From Cyrtodaria siliqua (Eukaryota > Mollusca > Bivalvia > Adapedonta > Hiatellidae): a stretch of 64,000 nt of DNA. Position numbers and translations under genes: made by a program. The first letter of the stretch is position 1. The number at the start of each line of letters is the position of its first letter. The stretch is taken from contig JAWPHD010000135.1 in the NCBI GenBank assembly GCA_037043455.1, forward strand, positions 1 through 64,000, read 5' to 3'. Positions 11,483-24,107 of the stretch are shown piece by piece. Below the pieces are notes generated by a model. That model saw only the letters and a list, made by a program, of their open reading frames with translations, had not been told where the DNA came from and searched no databases.

Positions 11483-11807
11483 TTTAAGCAAGTTAGATTA
11501 GCAACTGCTTTGAAAAACAACATCATTTATTGGATACAAATATGATCTTTTTCCTCTTTGAACTTGGGACGTAGAAGGCGCTCCATCAAACTCGGCATGT
11601 AGCACGAGCTGTAGGAAAAACTTATCATACTCATCTGTACAGGAAGGGGAGATGAATTTTATCGGCCGGATATTGTTTTTATCCGAGATTCTGAGACGTA
11701 GTAGTAACATGTGAGTACATTTGAGACTTCAAAAAATTAATGATTATATATGCATATTACGTAAACCTTATAGGGAAGTAACCTTGCATGACTTTTGTGA
11801 TAATCTA

Positions 11808-12233
11808 GGCATTTGGGTACCCTGCAGTCACGAGTGTATTTTTGGGTACCAGTAGACTAATACTGAATCCTAGGTACCAGTCGACTGCCTCCTAAAAAGA
11901 ACTAACGAAGAAGGGTACACAACTAGGCATTAGGTTACCCTACAGTCATGACTGTGACTGTTTCGGGTACCAGTAGACTAATACTGAGTACTGGGTACCA
12001 GTCTTACTCTACTGCATCCTGAAAAAAACTACTGAAGGAGGGTTTCTGGACTAGGCAGTCATGAGTGTGTTTTCGGGTACCATTAGAACAATACTGAGTA
12101 CAGGGTAGCAGTCTACTCTTTGTCCCCAAATACAATTAGGGAGGGTTGCTGGACTAGGCATAAAGTATATAATTTTCAAACTCATCAGAGATCAGCAGAG
12201 CGAGCTGTAGGCCATTGACCTCTTGGTTTTGTT
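11808..12233 (+). repeat. ~125-bp tandem array S3 with HINE-like 3' end
   Basis: Three units marked by GGGTACCAGTAGACTAATAC and CTAGGCAT. The array ends with TCATCAGAGATCAGCAGAGC and CATTGACCTCTTGGTTTTG. The same CAGAGATCAGCAGAGC motif opens the 19952 array, and GACCTCTTG ends it. Confidence 0.6.
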
Positions 12234-12769
12234 AATTTTCAGCATTTTTGTGTTCATTATTGACAAGTATCTATTTTTATGCATTTCTTAATTTAATGTG
12301 TGGACGCTCTTTAGCCATAAATTTTGGTTTTGGTGTAGAAAATGTTATTAAATTGCATTCTTTATTTGAATGCTGTTTAATCAGCTTCCATAAGAAAAAT
12401 GTTGGTTGGGGATTATTAGAAAAAATGATTGAAATTGATCGAAATTGACAACTTGTAAAACACAAAATAACAATGGCATTCCATAACATGTGAACAGCCC
12501 AACACCACCAGCATTGATGAAACTAAATTTCTGGTTTAAATAGTCAGCTGACATAAATGAATTTTCATTCTTTTCGAGAATGCACCTTATCTTATCGTAA
12601 GTACACACTACATAGTCAGTCCTGCTCAAGAGACCTGCATTTCAGTTCCCAAATGTATTTAAATCAATATGACATGTATTAAGTACACCTTTCGAGCCTA
12701 TTGTATTTGTGGGGTTAGAGAATTTGTATAGGTAACTGTAAATACCTGTAGACGTGCAATTGCATGTTG

Positions 12770-12949
12770 ACTATTCCATTAAGACGTACATGGGACCCCA
12801 GGAAGGCACTTTTGAAATTAAACACCCACCCATCATGCCCATAGATGCAAAATTGAGTTTTAAGAGCCAAATACCTGGAAATAGGGTTCACCATAGATGT
12901 TTATTAAATGCCTTTCTGGGGTCCTGCATATGTTTTAATGGAATAGCCC
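12770..12949. mobile_element. MITE M3, second full copy
   Basis: Inverted ends CTATTCCATTAAGACGTACA and TATGTTTTAATGGAATAGCC. Inner GGGACCCCAGGAAGGCAC and TGCCTTTCTGGGGTCC match the 7977 copy. Confidence 0.7.
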
Positions 12950-13199
12950 TGAGAAAATGGTGGTTTTCAATTTTATATCAGATGATTAAACCCTCCTTAT
13001 ACAGCTTTTACATGAAGCCAACATAAAAACAGGTTTTTCATTAGTTGTGTTTTGGTTATATTTTTGTTCTAGTGAATTCCAGTGATTATCAACATTTCGT
13101 ATTATTTGCAGCTAACTGGTTAATTTGTAGTTTTTTCGTTCCTAAAAGTAAATTTCAAAGTATGACATACTGCTGTGTCCTAGATAATGTGCATTGTTT

Positions 13200-13443
13200 C
13201 AGGTGCCATCTCGCTCACATCAAAAGAGCAGTGGCAGAAAAACAATAAACGTGGCTCCAGCATAAACGGAGTTTCTACAATTAATTTGCAGCAATTCTGC
13301 AGTTCAGGGTGAGAAGGTTCTAGGCCCATTTTCCATATTTTATCTCAATGTACATGGAGGATGAGCCTGGCATGTTCATGCCTGTTAGGCGCCATATAAC
13401 CTTTCATGTGTTGGTGCACCTTGAAACCCAATTCAATTCAATA
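13200..13443 (+). mobile_element. SINE family 2, copy
   Basis: Shares CTCACATCAAAAGAGCAGTG with the copy at 15175 and ends TTGGTGCACCTTGAAACCCA plus ATTCAATTCAATA. Confidence 0.7.
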
Positions 13444-13444
13444 T

Positions 13445-15170
13445 ACCAAGGCTGTTCAAAGAAAAAACTTTACTCGGGCCTCAATTTAAATACCTGAGCT
13501 AATCGTTCATGTAACATGTCGGCAGTAAATAAGAAAGCTTTCCAATGCTTTTTCAATGACCCATTTAGCGTTGGGAAGTTGGTCCTCGAACGACGGTATG
13601 CACTGCAACCAGTTTTGCTATTCGCTTTAGCGGTCTCTTGAACAGGTTTGACTGTACTTCGAATTTATGATGGTGAATAGTTGTGGCTTATACCAAGTAG
13701 TATTAAATTTGCAATGTAAAACAAAATAACACAAACATTATGTTTTTATTATATAACAATTGTACTTTTGTTTATAAAATTAATTTGGGGCCGCTGCCTT
13801 TATTATAAACATTTCTAGACCAAACCCACAGTTTTTGAAATTTAATAAGAGTCACCCCATTTGTGCTATACCCTCAGAAATGTGCTGTATACCCTCAGAA
13901 GTGTGCTTGTGTGGAGATCATATGTACTTAAATATTATCCTGCTTGTTGGTGATCTTTGTGATTTTTGAAAAAATCAGTTGTACATATATTATGCATGTA
14001 CTGCAAACTGCCATTCATTCATTTGTTGCATTATACACACTTTTTTTATGATTAAATGTAAAAAACACACTAAGTTTTCACTTTAACCAAAATGTGTAGT
14101 TTATAATTAAAAAGATCAAACACGTGAAATAGTCCTTTCGCCGAATGAAAATCATTGACCAATGTTTAAGTCTATTTTTACTTAACTTGCGTTATACTGT
14201 ATGTTTGTGTCAAAAATGCGCGTGGTCATTATTGCCTGTTATTTGCTTGGCTACTTGAATTTGTTCCTCATATATGTTGCTAGGAAAATATAATTAAGTT
14301 TCGATAAAGTTTTTCTTATATTGTACATATGTATTGAGAGCACAGTGATATTGAGAGCACAGTCGATCACTTTCAACACTTTCTACGTTTCCTAGCCTGT
14401 GATCCTCTCTGCGCTTTCCAAAATATGAATCTGAACTTGAAGAAATGTCTGCAAGTTGAAATTGTAAGTGGTAGCACTAAACTGTTGAAAACCTGTAACT
14501 ACATCTAAAAATCACCCATTCATGTATCTAAACATGCTTGTATTTTAATATATGAAATATCTTAAAAACTTGTAAATGTTGACATTTGTTTTAATTTACT
14601 GTCCCTGATAATAATATCTTGCAAAATAAAAGACTTCTTTAACGTGAGTTTTATGCCTCTTGAACAAATCCAAAGACAGCAACTATTGAAGTCCTCCATT
14701 GCAAGTACAGCAAACATTTTCATTATTATCTTGGAACTGTGTTTGTATCGACTATAGAGAATGATTGTACGTTACACATGTATGCTGTATTTCATTTGTT
14801 CTTACAATGTCACACACAGTTTTTCAGTTAAACGATGATTTAGTAAACATTCGGAAAACAAAATAAGCATGTAACTATTCTCAAAAATGGAGTTACTGAT
14901 GATGTGTTTTAGTGTAAATAAACTAGGCTGTGTTGATTGACATTGTTAGATATTGGTTTATTTTGAGTTGTAACGTTTTTATTTCGCAGTGGTGTCCATG
15001 CCATGACCGGATCGGTTCATTTAAAACGATTGTTTAAATATTTTGTGAAGGTAGTCATGTCTTCAAAATGTATGTCTAATATGTTTATTGTTTTAATTAA
15101 AAACACTTACACGCACACACATATCCACACACTATACCACGTCTAGCTGACACGTCATGCTTCAGAAAAA
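13445..15170. other. No gene seen
   Basis: AT-rich, no convincing exon on either strand. Includes a short tandem (GTATTGAGAGCACAGT, twice at 14330-14365). Nothing else was matched to repeats in the window. Confidence 0.35.
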
Positions 15171-15174
15171 TAAA

Positions 15175-15612
15175 CCTGTGTGGTTCCCGGGGGCCCCGTT
15201 TGGTCACGGGGCAAAGAATAGGGCCACTGCAGATCCCTTTGGAGGGGTAGGCAGATGGGTAGAATCCCCCCAAATTCATGTTCATTTTATCATTTTTTGT
15301 TCATGTTCATTAATTTTTTGTTCATGTTCATTAAAGGTCTTCATCATGATCCCTGCATTGTTTCAGGTGCAATCTCGCTCACATCAAAAGAGCAGTGGCA
15401 GAAAAACAATAAACTTGGCTCCAGCGTAAATGGAGTTTCTACGATAGAATTTGCAGCAACTCTGCAGTTCAGGGTGAGAAGGTTCTAGGCCCATTTTCCG
15501 TATTTTATCTCGATGTACATGGAGGATGAGCCTGGCATGTTCATGCCTGTTAGGCACCATATAACCTTTCATGTGTTGGTGTGCCTTAAAACCCTATTCA
15601 ATTCAATTCAGA
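15175..15612 (+). mobile_element. SINE family 2, near full length with internal triplication
   Basis: Has the 5' head (GTGGTTCCCGGGGG, CCACTGCAGATCCCTTTGG) and the body and tail of the family. Inside, TTTTTTGTTCATGTTCATTA is repeated. Ends TTGGTGTGCCTTAAAACCC and ATTCAATTCAATTC. Confidence 0.7.
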
Positions 15613-16947
15613 AAAATATACAAAAAACAAACAAAACTGTTTAATAGCTTACAACCACTTTTTCTTCGTGATTTTTTTTTTGTTGTTGATAGAAAGATAT
15701 TCAGTTTGTAAAATTTGATTTTTTGGATATATATTATTCATTTTCTGTTCTTGTCACAACAGCCTTAAATTTCACTAGAAAAAAGGGTCATTTGGCACTG
15801 TGATTTGTTAAATATGTGAGTTGTCCCGTTTCACGTTTCTACTTAAAAGGAATATTTACAAATTGCAATAAGTGATCATTTCTGGAATAATTACCTCAAT
15901 AGATTGAAAAAAAATGTTTGTTACTAATTGATGTGAATAATGCACAACTTACAATTAAATCTATAGTGGTATAACGAAGAAAAGCTGTAATCTCAAAATA
16001 TTATTACCTCAATATTTAATTAATTAGCAAACCGTTAAAAATCAAAACAAGATTGAAATAGTAGATCAAGATACAAATTGTAATGCTTCATAATGAAGAT
16101 TGTCTCGTGTTCTTTTAAGGTAACGGTATTTGTGTTGTTAGTCGAGTAGGAGGTTGTTTGAGATGACTGAGATGATTTGAGAACTTTATAATATTTCTGG
16201 GTAATGGAATGTACACTGGTTTCCACACATACTTTGATTTTTTAGTACACATAATATTTTGTACAGTTTCATGTAAACACAATAGTCTTAAATTATTTTG
16301 ATTTCAGTTGTAAGTATTATACAAATGTTAGCCAGAGAATGTCACATTTTATACATATATTTTATTTTTTAAGAAAGAAATAATGAATTATACCTCGTTC
16401 TGAAAATTGAGGATGATATGATTTGTATAAATACTGCTTTATTGATGTATTATAATTGAATTGTTTAATTGCTCATTTCGGATTATTTCCAGCCGTCAGT
16501 ATGAGGGGAAGGATACATAGGAATCCACCTCTATTACTACGGAATAAATTCCTATGGTTCTTTGATAAGACCATGACACATAAGGCTACTCCGTTTAACT
16601 CTGTATTTGATGGAAAAGCTGGATGATGTGTCCTGTCGAAGGACACACCAAACTCACCCGCAGCTTGAACTCGAACTCCGTATTCAGATTCGAGCATACT
16701 ATCAGCTGGACTTCAGGCTCCCAGGTGTTTAAGAATGTAGGCATACAGAAATGATCGTATGATTTAGTTCTCATCGTCATGGTAGTCCAGTTTATGATTT
16801 TAATAGTAAGACAGTCCTGTAAAAAGCGTCTATTCTTTTAATTTCAGATTGAACAGAATTTTATCAATATCTGTCTAGATTTTTCATAAATTAGCTTAAA
16901 AGAGGCACACTCCAATCTTGAAGTAGTTATCAAACATTAAAATTAAC
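15613..16947. other. No confident gene; one exon-like block at 16493-16625
   Basis: Mostly AT-rich. At 16493 a TTTCCAG is followed by an open frame starting MRGRIHRNPPLLLRNKFLWF and ending in TGA near 16625. It has no family resemblance that I recognise and the downstream half looks repeat-derived, so I do not call a gene. Confidence 0.3.
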
Positions 16948-17300
16948 ATCCCCGTGTGGTTGCCGGGGTAGAATACAACCACTGCAAATCCCGCTAGAGG
17001 CAGAGGGGTAGGACCCCCCTTCATGTAAATTTTATAATTTTTTATCATGCTCCTTCAAGGTCTTCATCATGACACCGCATATGCAAACGTGGAAACGAGG
17101 CTCCATCGTAACAGGATTGTGTACTATAGAATTTGCAGCAACTCTGCAGTTCTGCAGGTTAGAAGGTTCTAAGCCCTTTCTCCGTATTTTGTCTTGATGT
17201 AAATGGAGGATGAGCCTGGCAAGTTCTTTCCTGTTAGGCGCCATATAACCTTTCATGTGTTGTTGCGCCGTAAATCCCAATTCAGTTCAGTTCAGTTAAA
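16948..17300 (+). mobile_element. SINE family 2, full-length copy
   Basis: Complete head (CCCCGTGTGGTTGCCGGGGT, ACCACTGCAAATCCCGCTAG), body and tail (GTTGTTGCGCCGTAAATCCC, ATTCAGTTCAGTTCAG). No tRNA-like boxes in the head. Confidence 0.75.
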
Positions 17301-17413
17301 ATTAACACCTTTATTCAATAATCCAGTATTGTTTTTAAATCTTCTTGCATACAATTAAATGAAAGGTAATAATCATGCCAATATTTGGACTTGTATCTGT
17401 GTTATTCTATCAT

Positions 17414-17695
17414 AGGTAGGGGCGTCCGTGGCCGAGTGGTTAACGTCTCTGACTTGAAATCACTTGCCCCTCACCACTGTAGGTTCGATCCCTCAGGGGC
17501 CTAGGAATCTTTATGTGAGGAAGCTATCCAACTGGCTTGCGGAACGTTGGTGGTTCTACCCAGGCGCCCGCCCGTGCACGAAAATTGCCCGGAGGGGCAC
17601 CTGGGGTCTTCCTCCACCAATGGAAGCTGGAAAGTCGCCATATGACCATAGCTGTTGGTGCGACTATAAAATCCAATTCAATCAATCTATCATAG
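17414..17695 (+). mobile_element. tRNA-derived SINE, full length
   Basis: tRNA Leu/Ser-like head with box A TGGCCGAGTGGTTAACG and box B GGTTCGATCCC. Then comes a SINE body (GGTGGTTCTACCCAGGCGCC) and a 3' tail, GCTGTTGGTGCGACTATAAA followed by ATCCAATTCAATCAATC. The tail resembles that of SINE family 2, suggesting a common LINE partner. Confidence 0.8.
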
Positions 17696-19290
17696 GTTAC
17701 AACTGCTGTATAGATATATGCAAGTTTTTTAGAAAAACTAATGGGATGCTGCAGTTTTTTCAAAACATCAAGATTTTCGTGTCCATTTTATACTAGTGTG
17801 AAAGAAATAACACTTTATTTTACACCAAACATATAGATTGAAGACTGAAATTCTTTTGTATATTATCTGGTACTCATACAATCAGCATTTTTACTTACTA
17901 CGAACAGTATTGATTATATCAGGTTTTTGTCTGCTTCATTCATGTTATACTGTTTAGAGCAGGATGAACAGAGGATCCTAAATGGCGTATTATTGAATTA
18001 TTAAACATTGGCTTCTCTCAGGTACCAGAAGTATTGCTTTTATCCAAGGCATACCAGATATAAGATTAAGCTAAAGTTTTATTTCTACCCAGGAAAAATG
18101 GGTTGGTCTGCCTCTACCAGCAAAAATAAATTGACCGTCGTATACTTTTTTATAATTTGACAAGTAGAGCCATTTCAATGGATTTTGGAGCCATTTCGAT
18201 GGATTTTGGAATTGATTATATAATGACATTGCATGTATTCTTTGTTAAACCCAATAAAACATATTTGTGTAGAATATAAAAGTTACTCAATTGCATGTGT
18301 ACTTATATATAACTACTTAATTTACTATATATAATTTTTAAATTTAACAAAACAAAATACAGTAAATTTCTATACATATTGTTATTTTATTATTTAGTAT
18401 ATTTGTAAGATTTATTTCATTGATGTGAAGTTCTGTCTCCTTTTCTTTTAAAAATGCTACATTCAATTTTTTTCATACCAGGTATTACACAAAGAATAGC
18501 ATTTTAGGTGATTTTAAGGTAACAAATCAGATGAACGTTTTGACTTTTATGCATCTTTAACGGGATGAACGGAAAACTTGATTCTTAAAAGATGGCTTTG
18601 TTTCGCACATTTTTTTTATGTATTTTAAATATTTGCAAGTCTTATTAACATGATTAACGATATCAGATTTTTTTTTAAAACAAATGTATACCTCTTCTTT
18701 TTTGTTGGCATTATTTTACATGTTTTATCCATTTCATTCATTTAGCAAAGAACAACCAAGAAACGTTCCTATGCAACCAAACCGAAACTATCATTGATTA
18801 TCCCTTTATTGTATACTTTCATATTGTCCCATTTAGTTTGCATTGAGCTAAGTGTGCAATATTCTACGATATTGCACACATTAATATTGCACTGGAACTT
18901 TTTCTCGTGCTTCCTAAGAGCCGCGAAATAGAAATAAGGAACTACTTTTAAATAAAAACTACGGAATCCTTCCTATAGTGTCAACAAAAAAATACGTGTT
19001 TTTTTCAACCTTTTATGGCAGAAATTGATAAAATAATTGAAATTGTCACTCACCCACTGTTTTTAACGTTATCGAATGGTAAACAAACTTTAGAAAATCG
19101 CTTGATGTTTTTAATGACGTCATCTGAAGTCGACGTCGTTTTTGCGCAAAATAATCATCCACACAAAATGAAAATGAATGACAAGATAGGAATTCCATCA
19201 AAAGCTATAAAAAATAACACAAATGCAATCAATAGTAATAGTCATACAATTAACATTGATCGAAAACAATATGAAAGTATACAATAAAAA
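17696..19290. other. No confident gene; SINE remnant near 18080-18145
   Basis: 18085-18145 keeps the 3' half of the tRNA-type SINE (CTACCCAGGAAAAATGGG, CTGCCTCTACCAGCAAAAAT). Two GCCATTTCAATGGATTTTGG-like units lie at 18165-18215. A 90-codon ATG ORF at 19015-19287 has no recognisable family. The rest is AT-rich with nothing seen. Confidence 0.35.
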
Positions 19291-19440
19291 GGTTATTGAA
19301 TTTGTATGGCTAAATATTACTTGGAACTCGTTGTTTTGGCGCAAAACGACTCGCAAGCTCGTCGTCCTTTGCCAAAGCTTGTCGTCCTTTGCCAAAACAA
19401 CTCGTTCCAAGTAATATTTAGCCATACAAATTCAATAACC
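19291..19440. repeat. Near-perfect 150-bp hairpin
   Basis: Arms 19291-19340 and 19391-19440 (GGTTATTGAATTTGTATGGC ... GCCATACAAATTCAATAACC) differ at about two positions over 50 bp. The loop holds a 19-bp direct repeat, TCGTCGTCCTTTGCCAAA / TTGTCGTCCTTTGCCAAA. Confidence 0.85.
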
Positions 19441-19951
19441 TATAATATACAGTAGTCTACACAAATATGCTTCTCTATAGACTGGCAACCAGACCGAAAC
19501 AATTACTGATTATCCTGAAGTTAATATGCAGTAGCCAGTCTATAAATGTATTGCCGACTTCTAGTATGTTAGCACCATGTTTCTCTAGTCCTGTCTGATG
19601 CCATGGTATGATAACTTTTTCTTAGTCTAGCTTCTTCATAGTCAGTTCTGCAAACTGACATACATTGTTTTGTGATATACCCGCAGACCTAATAACAAAT
19701 ACATAAGTTTATGGTGTTGTGAAAAGTCAAATTCATGTGGCAAATTGCGGAGATTTCATGAAATATTGCTCCACTTTAAACACAAAATGGTAAAGAGTTT
19801 TATGCATATACGTTTCATTAATGAGAAAAAACAACATACATCTATTTCTCCTTCCAGTTACGGTATTTTCATTTGATGCAAAAATGGAGTTTAATGGAAA
19901 GTTCCACTGGGTAAATCCCTTAAATTAACAACAAACTTCAAACAGCGTTTT

Positions 19952-21240
19952 TAGCTCGACTGATCAGAGATCAGCAGATGATCAGAGATCAGCAGAGCTT
20001 ATGCCGTGGTGCGGCGTCCGTCGTCCGTCCGTCAGTCAGTCTGTCTGTCCGTAAACTTTTATTTGTAGCGACAACTCCTCTGAAACTACTGGATGGATAT
20101 TCATGAAACTTTACAGAAATGTTGCCCATAAAGTCTAGTTGATCCTAGCAAAAATTCATGTTGATGTGAAATCCAAGATGGCCACCAAAGCTAAAAATAG
20201 AGTTTTAAAATACAAGTTTGTAGCGACTACTTCTTGAAAACTATAAGTGATATTGATATGGGACTTTTTCTAAAATGATCAGCATGACATGATGTTGATC
20301 CTTGTCAAAATCGTTTTGATTCAACGTTAAACATGGCTGCCAGCGGCCATCTTTGTTTACATAGAGTTATATAGTAAAAACTTGTAGCGACTACTCCTCT
20401 GAAACTACTTGGCGGATTGTCATGAAACTTTACGGGAATGTTGCTCTTGATGTCTAATTGATCCTAGCAAAATTTCAGATCTGCCAGAAATTGAAGATGG
20501 CCGTCACAGCTAAAAATAGATTTTTAAAAAATAAGTTTGTAGCGACTACTTCTTGAAAACTATAAGTGATATTGATATGGGACTTTTTCTAAAATGATCA
20601 GCATGACATGATGTTGATCCTTGTCGAAAAATTATTTTGATTCGACGTTAAATATGGCTGCCAGTGGCCATCTTTGATTACATAGAGTTATATAGTAAAA
20701 ACTTGTAGCAACTACTCCTCTGAAACTACTTGACGGATGTTCATGAAACTTCACAGGAATGTTGCTCTTGATGTCTAGTTGATCCTAGAATTTCAGGTCG
20801 GCCGTAAATTCAAGATGGCCGCCACAGCTAAAAATAGATTTAAAATAAATAAGTTTGTAGCGACTACTTCTTCAAAACTATAAGAGATATTGATATTGGA
20901 CTTTTTCTAAAATGATCAGTTCGACATGATGTTGGTCCTTGTCGAAAATCGTTTTAATTTGATGTTAAACATGGCTGCCAGCGGCCATCTTTGTTTACAT
21001 AGAGTTATATAATGAAAACTTGTAGCGACTACTCCTCTGAAACTACTTGACGGATTTTCATGAAACTTCACAGGAATGTTGCTCTTAATGTCTTATTGAT
21101 CCTAGCAAAATTTCAGGTTGGCCGGAAATTCAAGATGGCCGCCACGGTTAAAAATAGATTTTCAAAAAACAAGTCTGTAGCGACTACTTCCTGAAATCAA
21201 AAATCAATCAGTAGAGCTTCAAGGTCATTGACCTCTTGTT
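19952..21240 (+). mobile_element. HINE/pearl-like element S4 (~320-bp monomer)
   Basis: Starts TAGCTCGACTGATCAG after a T run, followed by a GTCCGTCGTCCGTCCGTCAG tract. About three and a half units of ~320 bp follow, marked by TGTAGCGACTACTCCTCTGA near 20381, 20702 and 21019 and by ATGGCTGCCAG / AAGATGGCCGCC. Ends CAGTAGAGCTTCAAGG plus TGACCTCTTGTT. The starting AGCTCGACTG and the near-terminal CAGTAGAGCT are inverted relatives, and GGTCATTGACC is a terminal hairpin. No coding capacity. Confidence 0.7.
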
Positions 21241-22337
21241 ATTAATAAACGTTATTATTTGGAAAATAATTTCAAAATCCCATTTTGCTGTTCATTATAA
21301 ATCTTTTTGGATGAAATCTCATCAAAATCAGTGAATATTTGAGAGAAAGGTCAGAAGGAAAAGTAGAAGTGCAACGTGATATCTTAGCTACTTCATTGGT
21401 TCAGATAGGAAGTCTTATTTATTAGGTCTGTGGATTTACTCGTGGAAGTAAATTATTCTCTGAAAGCCGAATGTGTAAATATTGAATATTGATTTTCAGA
21501 TAAAACTGACATACTAGCTATCTTGGACAAGTCGTACATTATGGTAATTTATGTGCATTATATCATTGTTTAAGGTTAATTTACTTTTACGTTACCATGC
21601 TATGCTGACATTACGCTATTGCATCACCCAATTCAATTAAATTAATTAAATAGAAATATTGAATTATGATTACTCTGAATAGTAAAAATTTAATTTTTAT
21701 AATAGAGATAAAGAATATGACTGGTTTTAGTGACACACGAACCCAACATCCATTTATATTAAACCTAACTAAAAACCTACCCACACCCACCCGCATAATT
21801 GCAGCTGTTTATGTTAACCCTCACTTAAGTGACATTGTAGGCATGTAGTGGTCCTATATTCTGCCACCAATCGTGTTATCTCCCAATCCACACTGGTTAA
21901 ATAACTAGGCCCCGTTAGTGTAGCATGGTATATGTTACTTCCATTATTAGCTATGCTATATTCACTATCACATGTAGAAATGGTGGCGTGTGTGCATGTA
22001 CTTAGATATTTTCGTTACATAATGTTTATGCGAGTTAAGTAAATTTACTATGTACTTAGAAGTCATAATAATTATTAAGACAAAAGATTGCATATGTATG
22101 TAACAAATTAACACAATAAAAAAATATAAAAACACATTAGTGTTGTTGAAATGATTTTGAACTGAATGTAGTTTATCTCCGGCCATTCTTAGAAAGTCAT
22201 CCAAAAATAAAATAAATTGATATTAAATGACAAGAAACAATACTTTTGTCAAATACTTATACTGTTGGAATGTACAGGATGTTAGTACAATGCTGAAGTC
22301 AAAATTAGTCATAACAACAGAATATGCTTATCATTAT
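21241..22337. other. No gene seen
   Basis: AT-rich. Overlapping 60-80 codon ORFs on both strands lack family resemblance. No repeat matched elsewhere. Confidence 0.35.
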
Positions 22338-23980
22338 TAGCTCTACTGGCCGAAGGCCAGCTTATGGGATGCCGAGTTGTCCGTCGTCCGTCCGTCTGTT
22401 GTCCGTCGTTAACTTTTGTCTCGTTAAGACGATAGGGCCTTCATTTTTCATCTGATCTTTACCAAACTTTACCACATTGTTAATATTAATGAAAGCTCGG
22501 ACAAGTTCGAAAATTAGCCAGATCGCTTTAGTAACAGCGGAGTTATGGCCCTTGATTTAGTTAAAAATGATATATTGCTATATTTACCAAAGTTTATCAG
22601 ATTGTTAATGTCAATGAAAGGTCGGACAAGTTCGAAAACCAGCCAGATCGGACGAACAGCGGAGTTATGACCCTTGATTTCGTTAAAAATGCTATAATTT
22701 GCCCCGTTAATACGATAGGGCCTTCACTTTGCCAAACTTTACCAGATTTTAAGACTCTTTTTTTTTTATATTAGTATTTCTTTCTTTTTTTAAATATTTT
22801 TTTTTTTTTTTAGCTCTATCGGCCAAGTTCGAAAACTAGCCAGATCGGACCAGTAACGGAGAAGTGATGGCTCTTGATTTAGTTAAAAATGCTATATTTT
22901 GCCTTGTTAATACGGTAGGTCCTTCATTTTTCATCTGATCTTTACCAGACTTTACCAGATTTTTTAGTTATGGCCCTTGATTTAGTTAAAAATGCTGTAT
23001 TTTGCCCAAAACTTTCCAAAAAAACCGTAAATTGCAGTCACTCACTTCATTGATGTTATAAGAGCCATGTTAGCCAGTAGAGCGTCCACAGGCCCTTTTC
23101 TATATTTTATCTCGGATGTACATGGAGGATGAGCCTGGCATGTTCATGCCTGTTAGGCGCCATATAACCTATCATGTTGTTATATGTTGGTGCGCCTTAA
23201 AACCCAATTCAATTCAATTCTTGGGCCTTTTGTTTATCCGATCTTTACCAGATTGTTAATATCAATGATAGCTCAGACAAGTTCGAAAACCAGCCAGATC
23301 GGACCAGTAACAGCGGAGTTGTGGCCCTTGATTTAGTTAAAAATGCTATATTTTGCCTTGTTAAGACGATAAGGCCTTCATTTTTCATCTGATCTTTACC
23401 AAACTTTAACAGATTGTTAATGTCAATGAAGCTCGGACAAGTTCGAAAACCAGCCAGATCGGACCAGTAACAGCGGAGTTATGGCCCTTGATTTAGTTAA
23501 AAATGCTATATTTTGCCTCAAGACGATAGGGCCTTCATTTTTCGTCCGATCTTTACCAAATTTGACCAGATTGTTAATGTCAATAAAAGCTCGGACAAGT
23601 TCGAAAACCAGCCAAATTGGACCAGTAACAGCGGTGTTATGGCCCTTGATTTCATTAAATATGCTATATTTTGCCTTGTTAAGGCGATAGGGCCTTTATT
23701 TTTCATCTGATCTTTACCAGATTTTTTGGCTTTTTTTTCTTTATATATTTTTAAAAAAAAAATTATGTTTTTATTTTTATTTTTTTTATTTTATTTTTAC
23801 TATCTCTACTGGCCAAGTTCGAAAACCAGCCAGATCGGACCAGTAGTGGCGGAGTTATGGCTCTTGATTTAGTTAAAAATGTTATATTTTGCCTCTTTAA
23901 GATGATAGTCACTCGCTTCATTGATGTTATAAGAGCCATATTAGCAAGTAGAGCGTCCACAGGGCCTCTTGGGCCTCTTG
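22338..23980 (+). mobile_element. HINE/pearl-like element S5 (162-bp monomer)
   Basis: Starts TAGCTCTACTGGCCGAAGGC (a CTGGCC/GGCCAG stem), then a GTCCGTCGTCCGTCCGTCTG tract, then many 162-bp monomers of the same type as at 1-1070. T-rich spacers near 22755-22815 and 23725-23810 are each followed by a new TCTATCGGCC / TCTCTACTGGCC start, as at 1778. Ends AGCAAGTAGAGC, a GGGCC hairpin and CTCTTGT. A SINE tail (23096-23220) is inserted in one internal 3' end. Confidence 0.7.
23096..23220 (+). mobile_element. SINE family 2 3' end nested in S5
   Basis: Only the last ~125 bp are present (GGATGAGCCTGGCATGTTCA, TTGGTGCGCCTTAAAACCC, ATTCAATTCAATTC). It interrupts the S5 3' motif: CCACAGGCCC lies before it and TTGGGCCTTTTG after it. 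Confidence 0.7.
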
Positions 23981-24107
23981 TATTTTTTATTTTGTTTAAA
24001 CTACAAAAATAGCAACCCCTCACCAATAATGTATAGAACGACATAAGTAATTGCCATTATATTGCCTAAAACTTTATAGTGATGCGATGATGCATCAGTA
24101 GTTTGGC

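Noticed and set aside
17414..17500. tRNA gene (Leu/Ser-like boxes); also 44840-44915 and minus 5170-5246
   Set aside because: Boxes A and B are present but the acceptor stem is not closed and SINE bodies follow; SINE heads instead.
19015..19287. 90-codon ORF starting MAEIDKIIEIVTHPLF
   Set aside because: Clean ATG but no recognisable family, no splice context and AT-rich composition; not enough to call a gene.
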